Assembly: GCA_010909725.1 (NCBI GenBank) | Contig: JAACMV010000020.1 | Location: 1-64,000, forward strand | Reading direction: 5' to 3' | DNA: 64,000 nucleotides | DNA from: Picochlorum sp. 'celeri' | Taxonomy: Eukaryota > Chlorophyta > Trebouxiophyceae | In this document: positions 21,574 through 32,083 of the stretch, piece after piece | How the letters are laid out: each line of letters begins with the position of its first letter | Position numbering within the stretch: the first letter of the stretch is position 1 | Translations under genes and position numbers: made by a program | Notes under the pieces: generated by a model | Told to the model about the DNA's origin: nothing | The model's database searches: none | What the model saw: only the letters and a program-made list of their open reading frames with translations

Positions 21574-24452
21574 ATGCGTGATCCACATAGAGCTCCAGTG
21601 AGTTCCAGGCTTGCAACCTTGTCAGTGAACATCGATAGCGATGTCGACGCTCCTTTGGGTTCACCCTTCCTTTCTTCTCCAACAGGAACGCCAAAAGCTT
21701 TGACTCAAAATTCAGACGTGTCATACGCACAGGCAAGTCGATTGAGTCATATAAAGACCGCGTTGGTACACAATCGAAACGAACTGGTCCTTCTCTTTTC
21801 CAGGTGAGTTGTAGGGCAAGGTTTTTGTGTCGAATACCCTGGAGGCTTTGTCAGTACCATTTCTGATTGGGGTTTATATTCGTCATGTAGATTACTGGCA
21901 CATGGGGAGAAGACACCGGTTTTGCTTCCCCATACCCTTCACGACGAGCTCAAACGCGTGTGCGAGGGCTCTGAACATAGGCAAGCCCTTGAATCATCCG
22001 ACTTCATGTGTATCATGAAAACAATGCAGGAAGTACGTGCTTCCTAATCTTTTCAAACATCTAATCTCATGACTGAGAGGCGTGATCGGATTTCATGCAG
22101 GGGGTTATCATTCATCCTCGAATTGCGTTTGCCCTGAGAACGGGTGTTGGTGACTGGCACTACATGAGAATCAATGTCGAGGAGATGATTGTTGAGGAGA
22201 TGTCTGCCACACATTATTTAGCGTACAAGGAAAAACTTGTGTCGAGGTTTTCACCAGGTATGCTGGTTATGACGTGTACTTTGAATGAGGTTAGATGGCT
22301 GCTAACCGCAACCGTGGTAGTGACATGGCCGGAATGTGCTGAGTTGGGTTTCATGCCCATGTGTGCAGAGAGAGATTTGTATGAGCCATTTGTGTTTGAA
22401 TGGGATATGGAACCCTTTACATCGCACCAGCCTAAAATCACCCTTCAGTCCTCAATCGGAAATGGTGTCTCTTTTCTGAACAAGACACTGAGTATGAAAG
22501 TCTTTGGGAGTAATGGGAACAGCATGCCAGGGTTGTTCTCTCTTTTGGAGTTCCTCAGGAATTTCAAGCACAACGATCAGAGCTTGCTGCTCAGTCCCAA
22601 GATTGACAACATCAACAAACTCAAACACTCACTCCTTTTGGCAGATAGAATTCTGGATTCATTCTCTGAAGACACTCCAATCCAGGAGGTTGAGGGTCTC
22701 GAGGATTATGGCTTCCTTGATGGTTGGGGGAACGACGTGTGCCGGGTGAGGGAGTCTTTCAATCTCCTTCTGGACTTGATTCAGGCCCCAGATCACAGTA
22801 CCTTGGAGCGCTTCCTCTCTAGGCTACCATTGGTTTTCAGGGTGGTAATACTCAGTCCGCATGGGTTCTTTGGGCAAAATAACGTACTGGGTCTTCCTGA
22901 TACCGGTGGCCAAGTTGTGTATATATTGGATCAAGTCAGAGCCCTGGAGCACGAATTGCAGGAAAGGCTGAGAATGGCAGGCCTCCAGAAATATGCGCCC
23001 GATATTGTTGTGATCACGCGGCTGATCCCTGAATCCTTGGGCACGTCCTGCAATCAGAGGTTGGAGCATATCAGTGGCACGAAGAACGCCAGAATACTTC
23101 GGGTGCCTTTCAGAGGTGATGATGGGCGGGTATTGGAAAAGTGGATGTCGCGCTTCGAAGTGTGGCCCTATTTAGAGAGATTCACAATTGATGCCACCAG
23201 AGAAATGCTTGTGGAGCTTGGTGGGCGGCCAGATTTCGTTATTGGAAATTACTCAGATGGAAATATGGCAGCAACGTTGATGTGTCACAAACTGAAAGTC
23301 ACTCAGTGCACGATTGCACATGCTTTGGAGAAGACCAAATACGATGATGCGGACATTTACTGGGAAAGGTATGAGGACCAGTATCACTTCAGCCTGCAAT
23401 TCACAGCCGACTTGCTAGCAATGAACAGGGCTGACTTTATTGTTACTTCAACATATCAGGAGATTGCTGGTCACGAGGAGAGCGTGGGCCAGTACGAAAG
23501 TTATCAGCACTTCAGCATGCCAAATTTGTACAGGGTGGTTGAAGGGATTAGCGTCTACGATCCCAAGTTCAACATCGTATCACCTGGTGCTGACCCAACC
23601 ATTTACTATCCATTTGATGATGAGAGTAGAAGGCTGACGTCGTTGCACGACAACATCAAAGAGTTGTTATTTGGGGATCCCAGTCCTTCAGCCATTGGCA
23701 AATTGGACGATCCCTCGAAACCCATCCTCTTCTCCATGGCAAGGCTGGACAAGGTAAAGAATTTGACATCTCTTGCCGAATGGTTCGGAAGAAATGAGCG
23801 ACTGTCATCAATGGTGAATCTGGTGATAGTGGGAGGGGTTACAAATCCTGGTGATACAACGGACAAGGAGGAGCAGGCTGAATGCCGAAAAATGCATGAA
23901 ATCGCCGAGAAATTTCCTATGAAGGGCAAATTTCGATGGATTGTTGCCCAAAAGAATAGAGTACAGAATGGAGAGATATACAGGTTCATTTGTGACACAA
24001 AGGGTGCATTTGTGCAACCTGCTCTGTACGAAGCGTTTGGCTTGACAGTCATTGAAGCCATGACATGCGGTCTGCCCACATTCGCGACAAAGAATGGAGG
24101 TCCTGCCGAAATTATTAGGGATGGAAAGAGCGGGTTTCACATCGACCCCCACCATGGGGAGGAGTCGGCTGAGAAAATGGTCAAGTTCTTTGAAGCATGC
24201 ATCAAGGATCCTTCCTATTGGGAATCTGTCTCTCGAGCATCACGCGAGAGAATCTTCAGTCGGTATACCTGGGATATTTATGCTTCTCGTCTAGTCACAC
24301 TGTGTGATGTCTACACCTTCTGGAATCACGTCACATCGTTGGAGAGGCGCGAAGCAAAGCGGTATTTGGAAAGCATCTACATCTTGTTGTTCAGGTCACT
24401 CGTCGAGAAGATGAAGGACAGGCTCAGACAGCTTGGCATCCAGCATACATGA
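21574..24452 (+). CDS. SUS: Sucrose synthase
   Basis: Reversible UDP-dependent cleavage of sucrose to UDP-glucose and fructose. Four exons: 21574-21803, 21891-22032, 22101-22257 and 22369-24452; introns of 87, 68 and 111 bp (the third is in frame and stop-free, so a naive reading inserts 37 extra residues). The spliced protein is 870 residues, about 60 longer than plant SUS at the N-terminus. GT-B glycosyltransferase motifs: LPDTGGQVVYILDQVRALE, RISRFEVWPY-like MSRFEVWPYLERF, HALEKTKYDDADIYW, SMARLDKVKNLTSLAEW, and the E-x7-E motif in ALYEAFGLTVIEAMTCGLPT. The N-terminal extension is Ser/Pro-rich (VSSRLATLS, GSPFLSSPTGTPK) and lacks a clear targeting signal. Confidence 0.93.
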
Positions 24453-24691
24453 ACCAATTGGTTGGTTGCATCGGGCAGACATGTCTGTACAGGCGAGCGA
24501 TGCGCATGTGCCTGGAAAATAAAGAAGAAAAGCATGGAGTTTGGCATTCGCCAGACGGATCAACTTGTACATGCATGGATAAAAAATTGTTTGTATAATA
24601 ATAATAATATGTATAATAATTGCACTCGCATTTCGATTTGATGTACAAGTAATCAAGGGCACAGGATAATGCCTTTCGTTTGTCAAGCAAC
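24453..24691. other. Intergenic gap, nothing recognised
   Basis: AT-rich 3' UTR of sucrose synthase and 5' region of the UIM protein, including a TAATAATAATAAT run near 24597. Confidence 0.5.
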
Positions 24692-25351
24692 ATGATCGAG
24701 GTAAACCTTGTAGACAGCGAGGATGATGCCAGCATCAGGCAACAATGCATTGATTTGCTGAGGTCATCGGTTCCGGGTGTAAGCCACGAGAGAGCAGACC
24801 AACTTCTCCGTTCGGTTTCGCCACAGGACGATCTCACCTTGTGGTGCGAGGCTGCAATTGTGCAGATGGCTGTGGACAATGAAGTAGAAGACGAAGCAGA
24901 GGAGCTGTCGAAGGCCATGCAGGAGTCACTGGAAGAGGCGCAGGTTAGGAAGGACAGTGAAATTCCTTTGGAGGAGAGCAGTTGGGATGAGATACAGGGC
25001 AATTTCTCTTCTTCAGAGTTCTGTCAGTGGGTTTCCACAATTTTCTCAGAAAATATGTCTATTAGAAAGTGCTTTGAGGAAGATGAGCAGCTGAAAAAGT
25101 CGCTTGTCCGTTTTTTGAAGATGGAAAAGAAATGTCAACGGTGGTATCCTCAATCTTTACCCTATTTTACCAGGCTTTTGGAGCGCATCAACATGATACC
25201 TGACCACAATTTCCTCGGCAAGCTATATCAAAATCTGGAGGATGAAATGCAAGTACTGGAGGATGCCGTGTTTGCATTTCCAGCCTCAGGAAATCCCATT
25301 CCAACCATCTTTTGTGACAATGCCAAGCCAGAGGTGATTGATCTGCTGTGA
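24692..25351 (+). CDS. Hypothetical protein with ubiquitin-interacting motif
   Basis: Single-exon frame of 219 residues starting at ATG 24692 (MIEVNLVDSEDD). Residues about 5-60 are helical and acidic (SIRQQCIDLLRSSVPG, ERADQLLRS), resembling a UBA/CUE-like fold. Residues about 65-85 read EDEAEELSKAMQESLEEAQ, which fits the ubiquitin-interacting motif (acidic patch, A-x2-x-S core). The rest (SSEFCQWVSTIFSENMS, RLLERINMIPDHNFLG) is not recognised. Probably a ubiquitin-binding adaptor; the function is inferred only from the UIM. Confidence 0.65.
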   Translation: MIEVNLVDSEDDASIRQQCIDLLRSSVPGVSHERADQLLRSVSPQDDLTLWCEAAIVQMAVDNEVEDEAEELSKAMQESLEEAQVRKDSEIPLEESSWDEIQGNFSSSEFCQWVSTIFSENMSIRKCFEEDEQLKKSLVRFLKMEKKCQRWYPQSLPYFTRLLERINMIPDHNFLGKLYQNLEDEMQVLEDAVFAFPASGNPIPTIFCDNAKPEVIDLL

Positions 25352-25611
25352 TGATCGTCCACACGAATCTATTTATTTATGTTTGAATGAATTAAGCAAT
25401 TGTAGAACGATTTTGGACCGGGGTATCGAGATACGAGGCGTTGGCACTTGGATGCATGCGTCTTGGACCTGTGTCCGATATTGTATTTGTCACACGAGTA
25501 ATTGAGGCCAAAGAGACATCATAATATAATTAGTTTTTTTCTATATATCGTTTGTCAATTTGAGGCTGACTTCCGCCCGCATCGACGAGAAAGTTCACGT
25601 TTAGTACGAAG
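25352..25611. promoter_or_regulatory. Promoter region of RPA2
   Basis: 260 bp between the UIM gene and RPA2. A TTTTTTTCTATATATCG stretch about 70 bp upstream of the RPA2 start is TATA-like. Confidence 0.35.
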
Positions 25612-28600
25612 ATGAGTGCCCAGACCTCCAGCGTAGTCCCCAGAAGTCTAGAGGATTTGGCTCAACCTCACATAGAGTCATTTGATTACTTTATTCAAGA
25701 TGGAATGAGAAATTTGGTGGAGAATATGAGGCCAGTTGAGGTTCGTGAAACGCCCCACACGAGTATGTTGCTGGCAGGGAACTTGGTTGACCATCTTCTC
25801 TTGTTTCTGCATGATGCAGGTAGCGGATCCGAAGAGCGGAGACATCACACAATTCTGGATCAATGATATTGCTGTCCTGAGACCGGTGAAAGACGAGGCA
25901 TCGTCATCGGTGTTGGACCCCAGACTTCTGCCGCGAGAGTGCCGAGAGGGGGTAAGTTGGCATAGTTTCTCATGTTGGATGTGGCCTGTGGGTTGGGTGC
26001 AACTTCTCAACATATAATGCTTGGCTTGTAGGGAACAACGTACCGGGCGCCTTTGATGGTGGATATCAGTTGGTCCTCCAATGTTGATGGACAGCTGGTG
26101 TCACATCACATCACAAAAAGGCTTGGTCAGCTTCCGATCATGCTGAAATCACAAGCTTGCTACCTGAAGCACATGAATGTTGAAGATCTCAGGCGTGTGG
26201 GAGAGGAAGGGACCGAATTTGGTGGATACTTTATTTGTAATGGCATTGAGAAGATAATTCGAATGCTCATTGTCACAAGGCGGCATTATATTCTGGCATT
26301 AAGAAGAGGGGCTTACAGAAAGCGAGGTCCTTTGTTTAGTGACTTTGGTACATCAATTCGCTGTGTGCGGAGCGACGAGTCCTCTATCACCAATCGATGT
26401 CACTATCTGATGGATGGTGGTGTAGTCTTTTCCATACTTTTGAACAAAGCGGAATACTTTGTGCCTGCTGGGATACTTCTCAAGTGCTTTTGCGACGTGT
26501 CTGATAAAGAAATCTATGAATCTTTGTTGGCTGGAGGAAAGTCGGATGATGCGCATGCGATCTTTGTGGCTGAGAGAGCTGAAGTATTGCTGAGTCAGTG
26601 CAACAGGCTAGGGTTAATATCAAAACGGCAATGTTTGGAGTATCTAGGTAACCTATTTCGAGGCGTTTTGGATGCTCCGGAATCAAAGTCAAATTATGCC
26701 GTGGGTGTTGACCTGATAAGTGAGAATTTATTCATCCATCTCACACAAGGCAAAGATAAATTGGCATTGGCATTTCAGATGATCATCAAATTATATGCAT
26801 TGGTATGTGCATTCTTTTTACTTGGAAAAGAGATAATGTAGTTATGGTGTTGGAGTTGTTCGCAGGTGAATGGGCAATGCATTGAGGACAACCCTGATGC
26901 TCTAACACACCAGGAGGTTTTGTTACCCGGGCATTTACTTCTGAAGTTCATGAGGGAGCAACTGGAGACATGCTTGGAGACTTTGAAGAATCAAATTCGC
27001 AGGGATTATGAAACAGAGTCTCATCTTGTGAATCTACACGATGATATCTATATCAGGAGAATCACGGATCGATGGCCTGATGTGGTAGGTTCATATTGTG
27101 TTTTCGGTTGGTCAGTGTAAGGGAATTTATGCATATATTTTATCGTCACAGGGACAAAAGTTTGAATATTTGTTAAACACCGGGAATATGATTTCTCGAT
27201 CGGGTCTAGATCTGTCCCAGTCAACAGGATTTACTGTGGTGGCAGAGAAATTAAACTTTTACAGGTACGACACACAAATTTGTGCATAGTGAGGGCGGGG
27301 CTTAGGATGAACTCGTAATGTTTAGGACTTGACTGAGATGGCAGATGCCTTCATGATTCGTCCAATCCAATTGATCCTTCTGAAGCCGCTGCCATGCATA
27401 AGGTCAAGGCAGTATTTGTGGGCGCTTTCATTATCTGTTCTTATTCTTGTTTGTGCTGCACCTGACTTGATTTCTGATATATTGTAGGTATCTCAGTCAC
27501 TTCAGGTCGATTCATAGAGGCGCCTATTTCGCAGAACTGCGAACAACAGCAGTAAGAAAGCTTTTGCCCGAGTCGTGGGGCTTTTTGTGTCCGGTTCACA
27601 CGCCTGATGGGGCACCCTGTGGCTTGCTCAATCATTTGACGACATCGTGTGTTGTTGTACCGGGGGAGGCGTCGCAAGAGGACAATGTTGAGGAATCTCT
27701 GCTTCAGGGGCTGAGCATGATGGGCCTTGTGAGGAAGGATGCAAACGATATTGTTGCCTCAAGTGATGTCACTGTCCAGTTGGATGGAAAAGTTATTGGA
27801 TGCATAGATAGAAGAGATGTTGATGCAGCTATTTGCCATTTAAGATCGCTTAAAGCTAGGAAATTTGCCATAGAAAGTGGTTCTACTTCAGTGCCCAAAT
27901 CTGATGCAAAGTTTCTTCAAGAGGTTCCTGCACATTTGGAGATTGTGTATCTTCCATACAAGAGAGGTGGAACCTTTCCAGGGATTTACTTGTTCACTCA
28001 AGGTGCACGGATGATGCGCCCCGTCCGGCAGATTGCAAGTAAATCTACAGAACTGATTGGCACTCTGGAGCAAAGCGTGTTGGATATTTACTGCCCAGAT
28101 GGTTCCCAGGGAGGGTCTAGAGGCTTGAAGTTTACTCATGAGGAATTTGGACCCCAGCAAATGCTAAGTGTCGTTGCGTCTCTTACTCCTTACTCGGATT
28201 TCAACCAATCACCCAGAAACATGTATCAGTGCCAGATGGCCAAGCAAACCATGGGAACTGCTGCTCAGGCCCTTCCACACAGGACTGACAACAAGCTATA
28301 CAGGCTTCAGACGCCTCAGACTCCTATTGTTCGCACACAGAGATATCCTACGTATGCGATGGACGAATTTCCAAATGGGACAAATGCGATTGTTGCAGTT
28401 CTTGCCTACACAGGATATGACATGGAGGATGCCATGATTCTGAATAAATCATCCGTAGAGCGTGGTTTTGCGCATGCTTCACTATATAAGACTGAGTCGA
28501 TCAATTTGTCGAAAGAAAAGGGCTCTGATTTAAAATTTGCTGCAGGCAATAGGCGGGAAAAGCTCAGAGGACCATTCAAGGGTGCCTTTGGTGCACAATA

Positions 28601-29690
28601 CCCCCAAGTACCCATTGATGAAACAAAGGACTTTGTGCAACCTCACATCCTCGATATGGATGGATTACCGAGGGTTGGTGCACCCGTTTGGTCTGGGGAG
28701 ACTTATTACAGCGCCTTGGATAGCCTCACTGGCAAAGCAAAGACTGGGAAACTGAAGGGTGAGGAAACAGCAGTTGTGGACCAGGTTTCCATAGTGGGTC
28801 ACGGGAAGGACAAGAATATAAGGCACGCTAATATAAAACTGCGATTTAATAGGAATCCAGTAATAGGAGATAAGTTTTCTTCCAGACATGGTCAGAAGGG
28901 TGTATTGTCGAGGCTGTTTGATGACATTGACATGCCATTTTCTGAAACTTCAGGCATGCGACCAGATCTTCTCATCAATCCCCATGCTTTCCCATCACGT
29001 ATGACCATAGGAATGCTCATAGAAAGTTTGACAGGTAAAGCAGGGGCTTTGGAAGGATCCTTTGTTGATTCTTCGCCTTTCCAGAAGTCCCAAGATGACA
29101 AGCGAGACAATGATAGCCTGGCGATCTGTAGAGAATTTTGCGATTCATTGGAAAATGCAGGTTTTACTAGAAACGGGGGAGAGACGATGATCTGTGGAGT
29201 ATCTGGTGAAATTTTCCAAGTGGACACATATATCGGTGTTGTCTATTATCAGAGACTGCGCCATATGGTGTCGGATAAATTCCAGGTGAGATCCACTGGT
29301 CCCATCAACCCAATGACCCGCCAGCCTATCAAAGGAAGGAAATTTGGTGGAGGTATCCGTTTTGGGGAGATGGAGCGAGATTCGTTGCTCGCCCATGGGG
29401 CTGCATACCTTCTTCATGACAGATTACACTCATGCTCAGACTACCATGTTTCTGATGTTTGCTCCAAATGCGGTCTACTAATATCTACTCAAAATGTCCC
29501 ACATACGGCTTCTACAGCGCACGGAGTTCATGCAACTAGGGCAGATACAACGAATCGGGGAAGGGTCATCTGTAGACTTTGTGACACAAGCAAGTATGTC
29601 GAGAGGGTAGCTGTGCCGTTTGTTTTCAAATATCTTGTGAGCGAACTTGGGGCAATGAACATCCGTTGTTCGCTTGACTTAAAATTGTGA
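25612..29690 (+). CDS. RPA2: DNA-directed RNA polymerase I subunit 2 (RPA2/RPA135)
   Basis: Second-largest subunit of nucleolar RNA polymerase I, which makes pre-rRNA. Six exons: 25612-25740, 25820-25951, 26032-26802, 26866-27084, 27152-27264 and 27488-29690; introns of 63-223 bp; 1188 residues. Signatures in order: [33 protein letters not shown] with [67 protein letters not shown]; and a C-terminal zinc ribbon with C1113-x2-C1116 and C1150-x2-C1153. The [17 protein letters not shown] context and the short C-terminus (CSLDLKL) favour Pol I over Pol II or III. Its stop is 21 bp from the stop of the convergent villin-headpiece gene. Confidence 0.9.
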
Positions 29691-29711
29691 GATATAGAGG
29701 ATACAGGACGA

Positions 29712-30692
29712 TTAAAATAACCCAACTTTCTTTTTAAGCATTTGTCTCCTCCAGAGAGGAAGTCTCAGATATGCTTGCATATCCAAACCAAAAACTTTCG
29801 AGAACTCGTCATGCGCAAGGTAATACTCCTTTTTGGTCATATCCAGTCCATCCTCTGCGCGCATATCTTTCAATTTATTGTAGGGTATAAATGTTTCAAC
29901 AGTCTCAAAAGTTTCATCCTCAGTCAAAGAGACAGGGATTCCACCCCATGCCTTGGCAGCATCAGACAGATACGACGAGGGCACCTCCCTGATTTTGATA
30001 CCCCCCTTGTCTTGCAGGGGCTTTTCCTGCTCACACGCATCAGTCACCTCGTTTGCCACTTCCACGGCCTGTTCAGGAGGCTGCTCCACGGCCTGCACTT
30101 CTTCCTGCTCCCCTTCCTCTTCTCCTTTCCTGTGAGGGTCTGATGTCAACTGAATTTCCTGATCACACGCATCAGTCACCTCGTTTGCCACTTCCACGGC
30201 CTGCACTTCTTCCTGCTCCCCTTCCTCTTCTCCTTTCCTGTGAGGGTCTGATGTCAACTGTATTTCCTGATCACACGCATCAGTCACCTCGTTTGCCACT
30301 TCCACGGCCTGTTCAGGAGGCTGCTCCACGGCCTGCACTTCTTCCTGCTCCCCTTCCTCTTCTCCTTTCCTGTGAGGGTCTGATGTCAACTGTATTTCCT
30401 GATCACACGCATCAGTCACCTCGTTTGCGACTTCCACGGCCTGTTCAGGAGGCTGCTCCACGGCCTGTACTTCTTCCTGCTCCCCTTCCTCTTCTCCTTT
30501 CCTGTCAGTCTCATCCACTCGCCCGGCGTCGCCCTGAGACGCGGCAATTTTCTTGTTCTTGTTCTTCTTCTTCTTCTTTTTCTTCTTGCTCGAGGGATCG
30601 AGCACTTCAAAAGCAGAGCTGCTGCTTTCAACCACCGGTACCTCCCTAACTGCCTCTTCCTGATCCTTCTTTTCCTCCATTCTGCTTGACAT
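29712..30692 (-). CDS. Villin-headpiece protein with acidic tandem repeats
   Basis: 326 residues, single exon. The N-terminus is acidic, then a lysine run (KKKKKKKKNKNKK, about residues 36-48), then four copies of a 44-residue acidic repeat beginning RKGEEEGEQEEVQAVE (the third lacks QPPEQAVE). The C-terminal 60 residues form a villin headpiece: KKEYYLAHDEFSKVFG, then LRLPLWRRQMLKKKVGLF with the conserved PLW and the KKxxGLF end. Headpieces bind F-actin; here one sits behind a disordered acidic linker rather than gelsolin repeats. A cytoskeletal role is inferred from the domain alone. Confidence 0.8.
   Translation of the reverse strand: MSSRMEEKKDQEEAVREVPVVESSSSAFEVLDPSSKKKKKKKKNKNKKIAASQGDAGRVDETDRKGEEEGEQEEVQAVEQPPEQAVEVANEVTDACDQEIQLTSDPHRKGEEEGEQEEVQAVEQPPEQAVEVANEVTDACDQEIQLTSDPHRKGEEEGEQEEVQAVEVANEVTDACDQEIQLTSDPHRKGEEEGEQEEVQAVEQPPEQAVEVANEVTDACEQEKPLQDKGGIKIREVPSSYLSDAAKAWGGIPVSLTEDETFETVETFIPYNKLKDMRAEDGLDMTKKEYYLAHDEFSKVFGLDMQAYLRLPLWRRQMLKKKVGLF
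30027..30510 (-). repeat. 132-bp coding tandem repeat inside the villin-headpiece gene
   Basis: Landmark TCACACGCATCAG recurs at 30031, 30163, 30271 and 30403: spacings 132, 108 and 132 bp. The short unit lacks 24 bp (8 codons). Copies are nearly identical, implying recent expansion or homogenisation. Confidence 0.9.
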
Positions 30693-30947
30693 AAGTTTTC
30701 ATTTCAATCCATGCCGTGTGCGTCGAGCCCTGCTGCATACAAGAGAAGGACTCACCGCGTTTGAGGCACCCCAAATTGCAAAGCCCGGCCTATGGCCGTG
30801 GCCATGGCAGGTATGCGCATGTATTGATCGTTGAGATTCCCTGAAGCGCTCGCATATTATTATAACATCAGTATTTCATACTCATTGTTCAGACAAAAGG
30901 AATCGCTCTGTTACTCGTATCGTGGTTTGCTCGACTAAACTAACCAC

Positions 30948-32027
30948 ATGGTTTTGACAAGGAGCCAAAGAGTTCGCTTGAACAACGGGGGATCTGAGCA
31001 TCAACCGTGCGATATACCTGAGGAGCCTTGTGCTGTGCTGACGCCGAAACCACTGAATCAGAGACCGGAGAGTGGGAACCCGGACATGAAGGGATCAGCT
31101 CGAAGAGGGGTACTGTCGCACCCTCTTGGGGGGGAGAAACTCTCCTGTAGAGAACCTAGTACCATAAAAGAAGAGCAAGAGAATCATAATTGTATGCACA
31201 AGCTTCCGGACGGAGGCGAACCGAAGGTCGTGGAGGTCACATATCCCTCAGTCTCAGAGTTGGCACCCATTGCTGAAGGCGCCCTAGATGAATTCGTCTT
31301 GGATGTAGAAGCGCAGCTAAAATCGACAGAATGGGTTAGAGTTTGTTCGGGAATGAACGGTCTTAGGAGCCTTGCCGTTCATCAACCCGTCAGATGTGAC
31401 AGTGTTGTCTCGAGTTTGCTTCCTTTCGTGGTGAAGGCCATCCGCAGTCCTCGAAGTGCTCTTTCCAAAAGTGCGATAATCACGTCGAGAGATTTATTTC
31501 GATATATACCTATCTCAATGGCCGACCTGATTGATGGCGGTAGCACGAGTACCAGCTTGCTGTCACAGTTGTTACTGAAAGCAGCATCGAATGATAAACG
31601 TTTCGTAGTGGAGGAGGCTGTTGCTTCTCTGGAGGAAATGGCACAGTCTTTGTCCTCGTTAAGCGTCATGAATGCCTTGCTGCCATACGCTGAGCACAAG
31701 AATCCAAAAGTGCGTGGGAGAATCATGAGCCTGCTCTTGATGGTTATCGGGGGCAGCCAGTGTACTGCTGCCACGATACTGGAGGTTGGATTGGATAGGA
31801 TCATTGTCTATCTTGCACAAGGTCTGAATGATAACACTGCTGAAGCGAGAGAGAGCTCCAGGAAGATAACAGAGAAGATATTGTCGATGATGAGAGAAGA
31901 ACAAGCCCTTGGTGTGATTCTTGGGAAGGATGAAGAGACTGATGACACGTCCTCCATCATGGCGTACTTCAGCAAGGTTCTAGGCACTTCCAAGGCAACA
32001 ATATTTCTGAAATCATTCGACTATTAG
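30948..32027 (+). CDS. TOG/HEAT-repeat protein (TOGARAM/CLASP-like)
   Basis: 359 residues, single exon, ATG at 30948 (MVLTRSQRVRLNNGG). The first 100 residues are low-complexity and basic to acidic. Residues about 110-350 form helical HEAT-like repeats typical of a TOG domain: LKSTEWVRVCSGMNGLRSLA, SKSAIITSRDLFRYIP, SNDKRFVVEEAVASLEEMA, KNPKVRGRIMSLLLMVI. The closest family I recognise is TOGARAM/FAM179, tubulin-binding proteins linked to cilia; CLASP is the alternative. Only one TOG domain is present. The AP-1 gamma gene starts 56 bp after the stop. Confidence 0.65.
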   Translation: MVLTRSQRVRLNNGGSEHQPCDIPEEPCAVLTPKPLNQRPESGNPDMKGSARRGVLSHPLGGEKLSCREPSTIKEEQENHNCMHKLPDGGEPKVVEVTYPSVSELAPIAEGALDEFVLDVEAQLKSTEWVRVCSGMNGLRSLAVHQPVRCDSVVSSLLPFVVKAIRSPRSALSKSAIITSRDLFRYIPISMADLIDGGSTSTSLLSQLLLKAASNDKRFVVEEAVASLEEMAQSLSSLSVMNALLPYAEHKNPKVRGRIMSLLLMVIGGSQCTAATILEVGLDRIIVYLAQGLNDNTAEARESSRKITEKILSMMREEQALGVILGKDEETDDTSSIMAYFSKVLGTSKATIFLKSFDY

Positions 32028-32083
32028 ATTTGTGTAAGAATAGGTTTGTTCATCCGGAGAGAAGCGCTACGATCGTAACCGAA

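Noticed and set aside
22258..22368. A 37-residue insertion in sucrose synthase
   Set aside because: It has GT-AG ends, restores the family alignment (RFSP-ERDLYEPF) when removed, and is a stop-free intron of 3n length.
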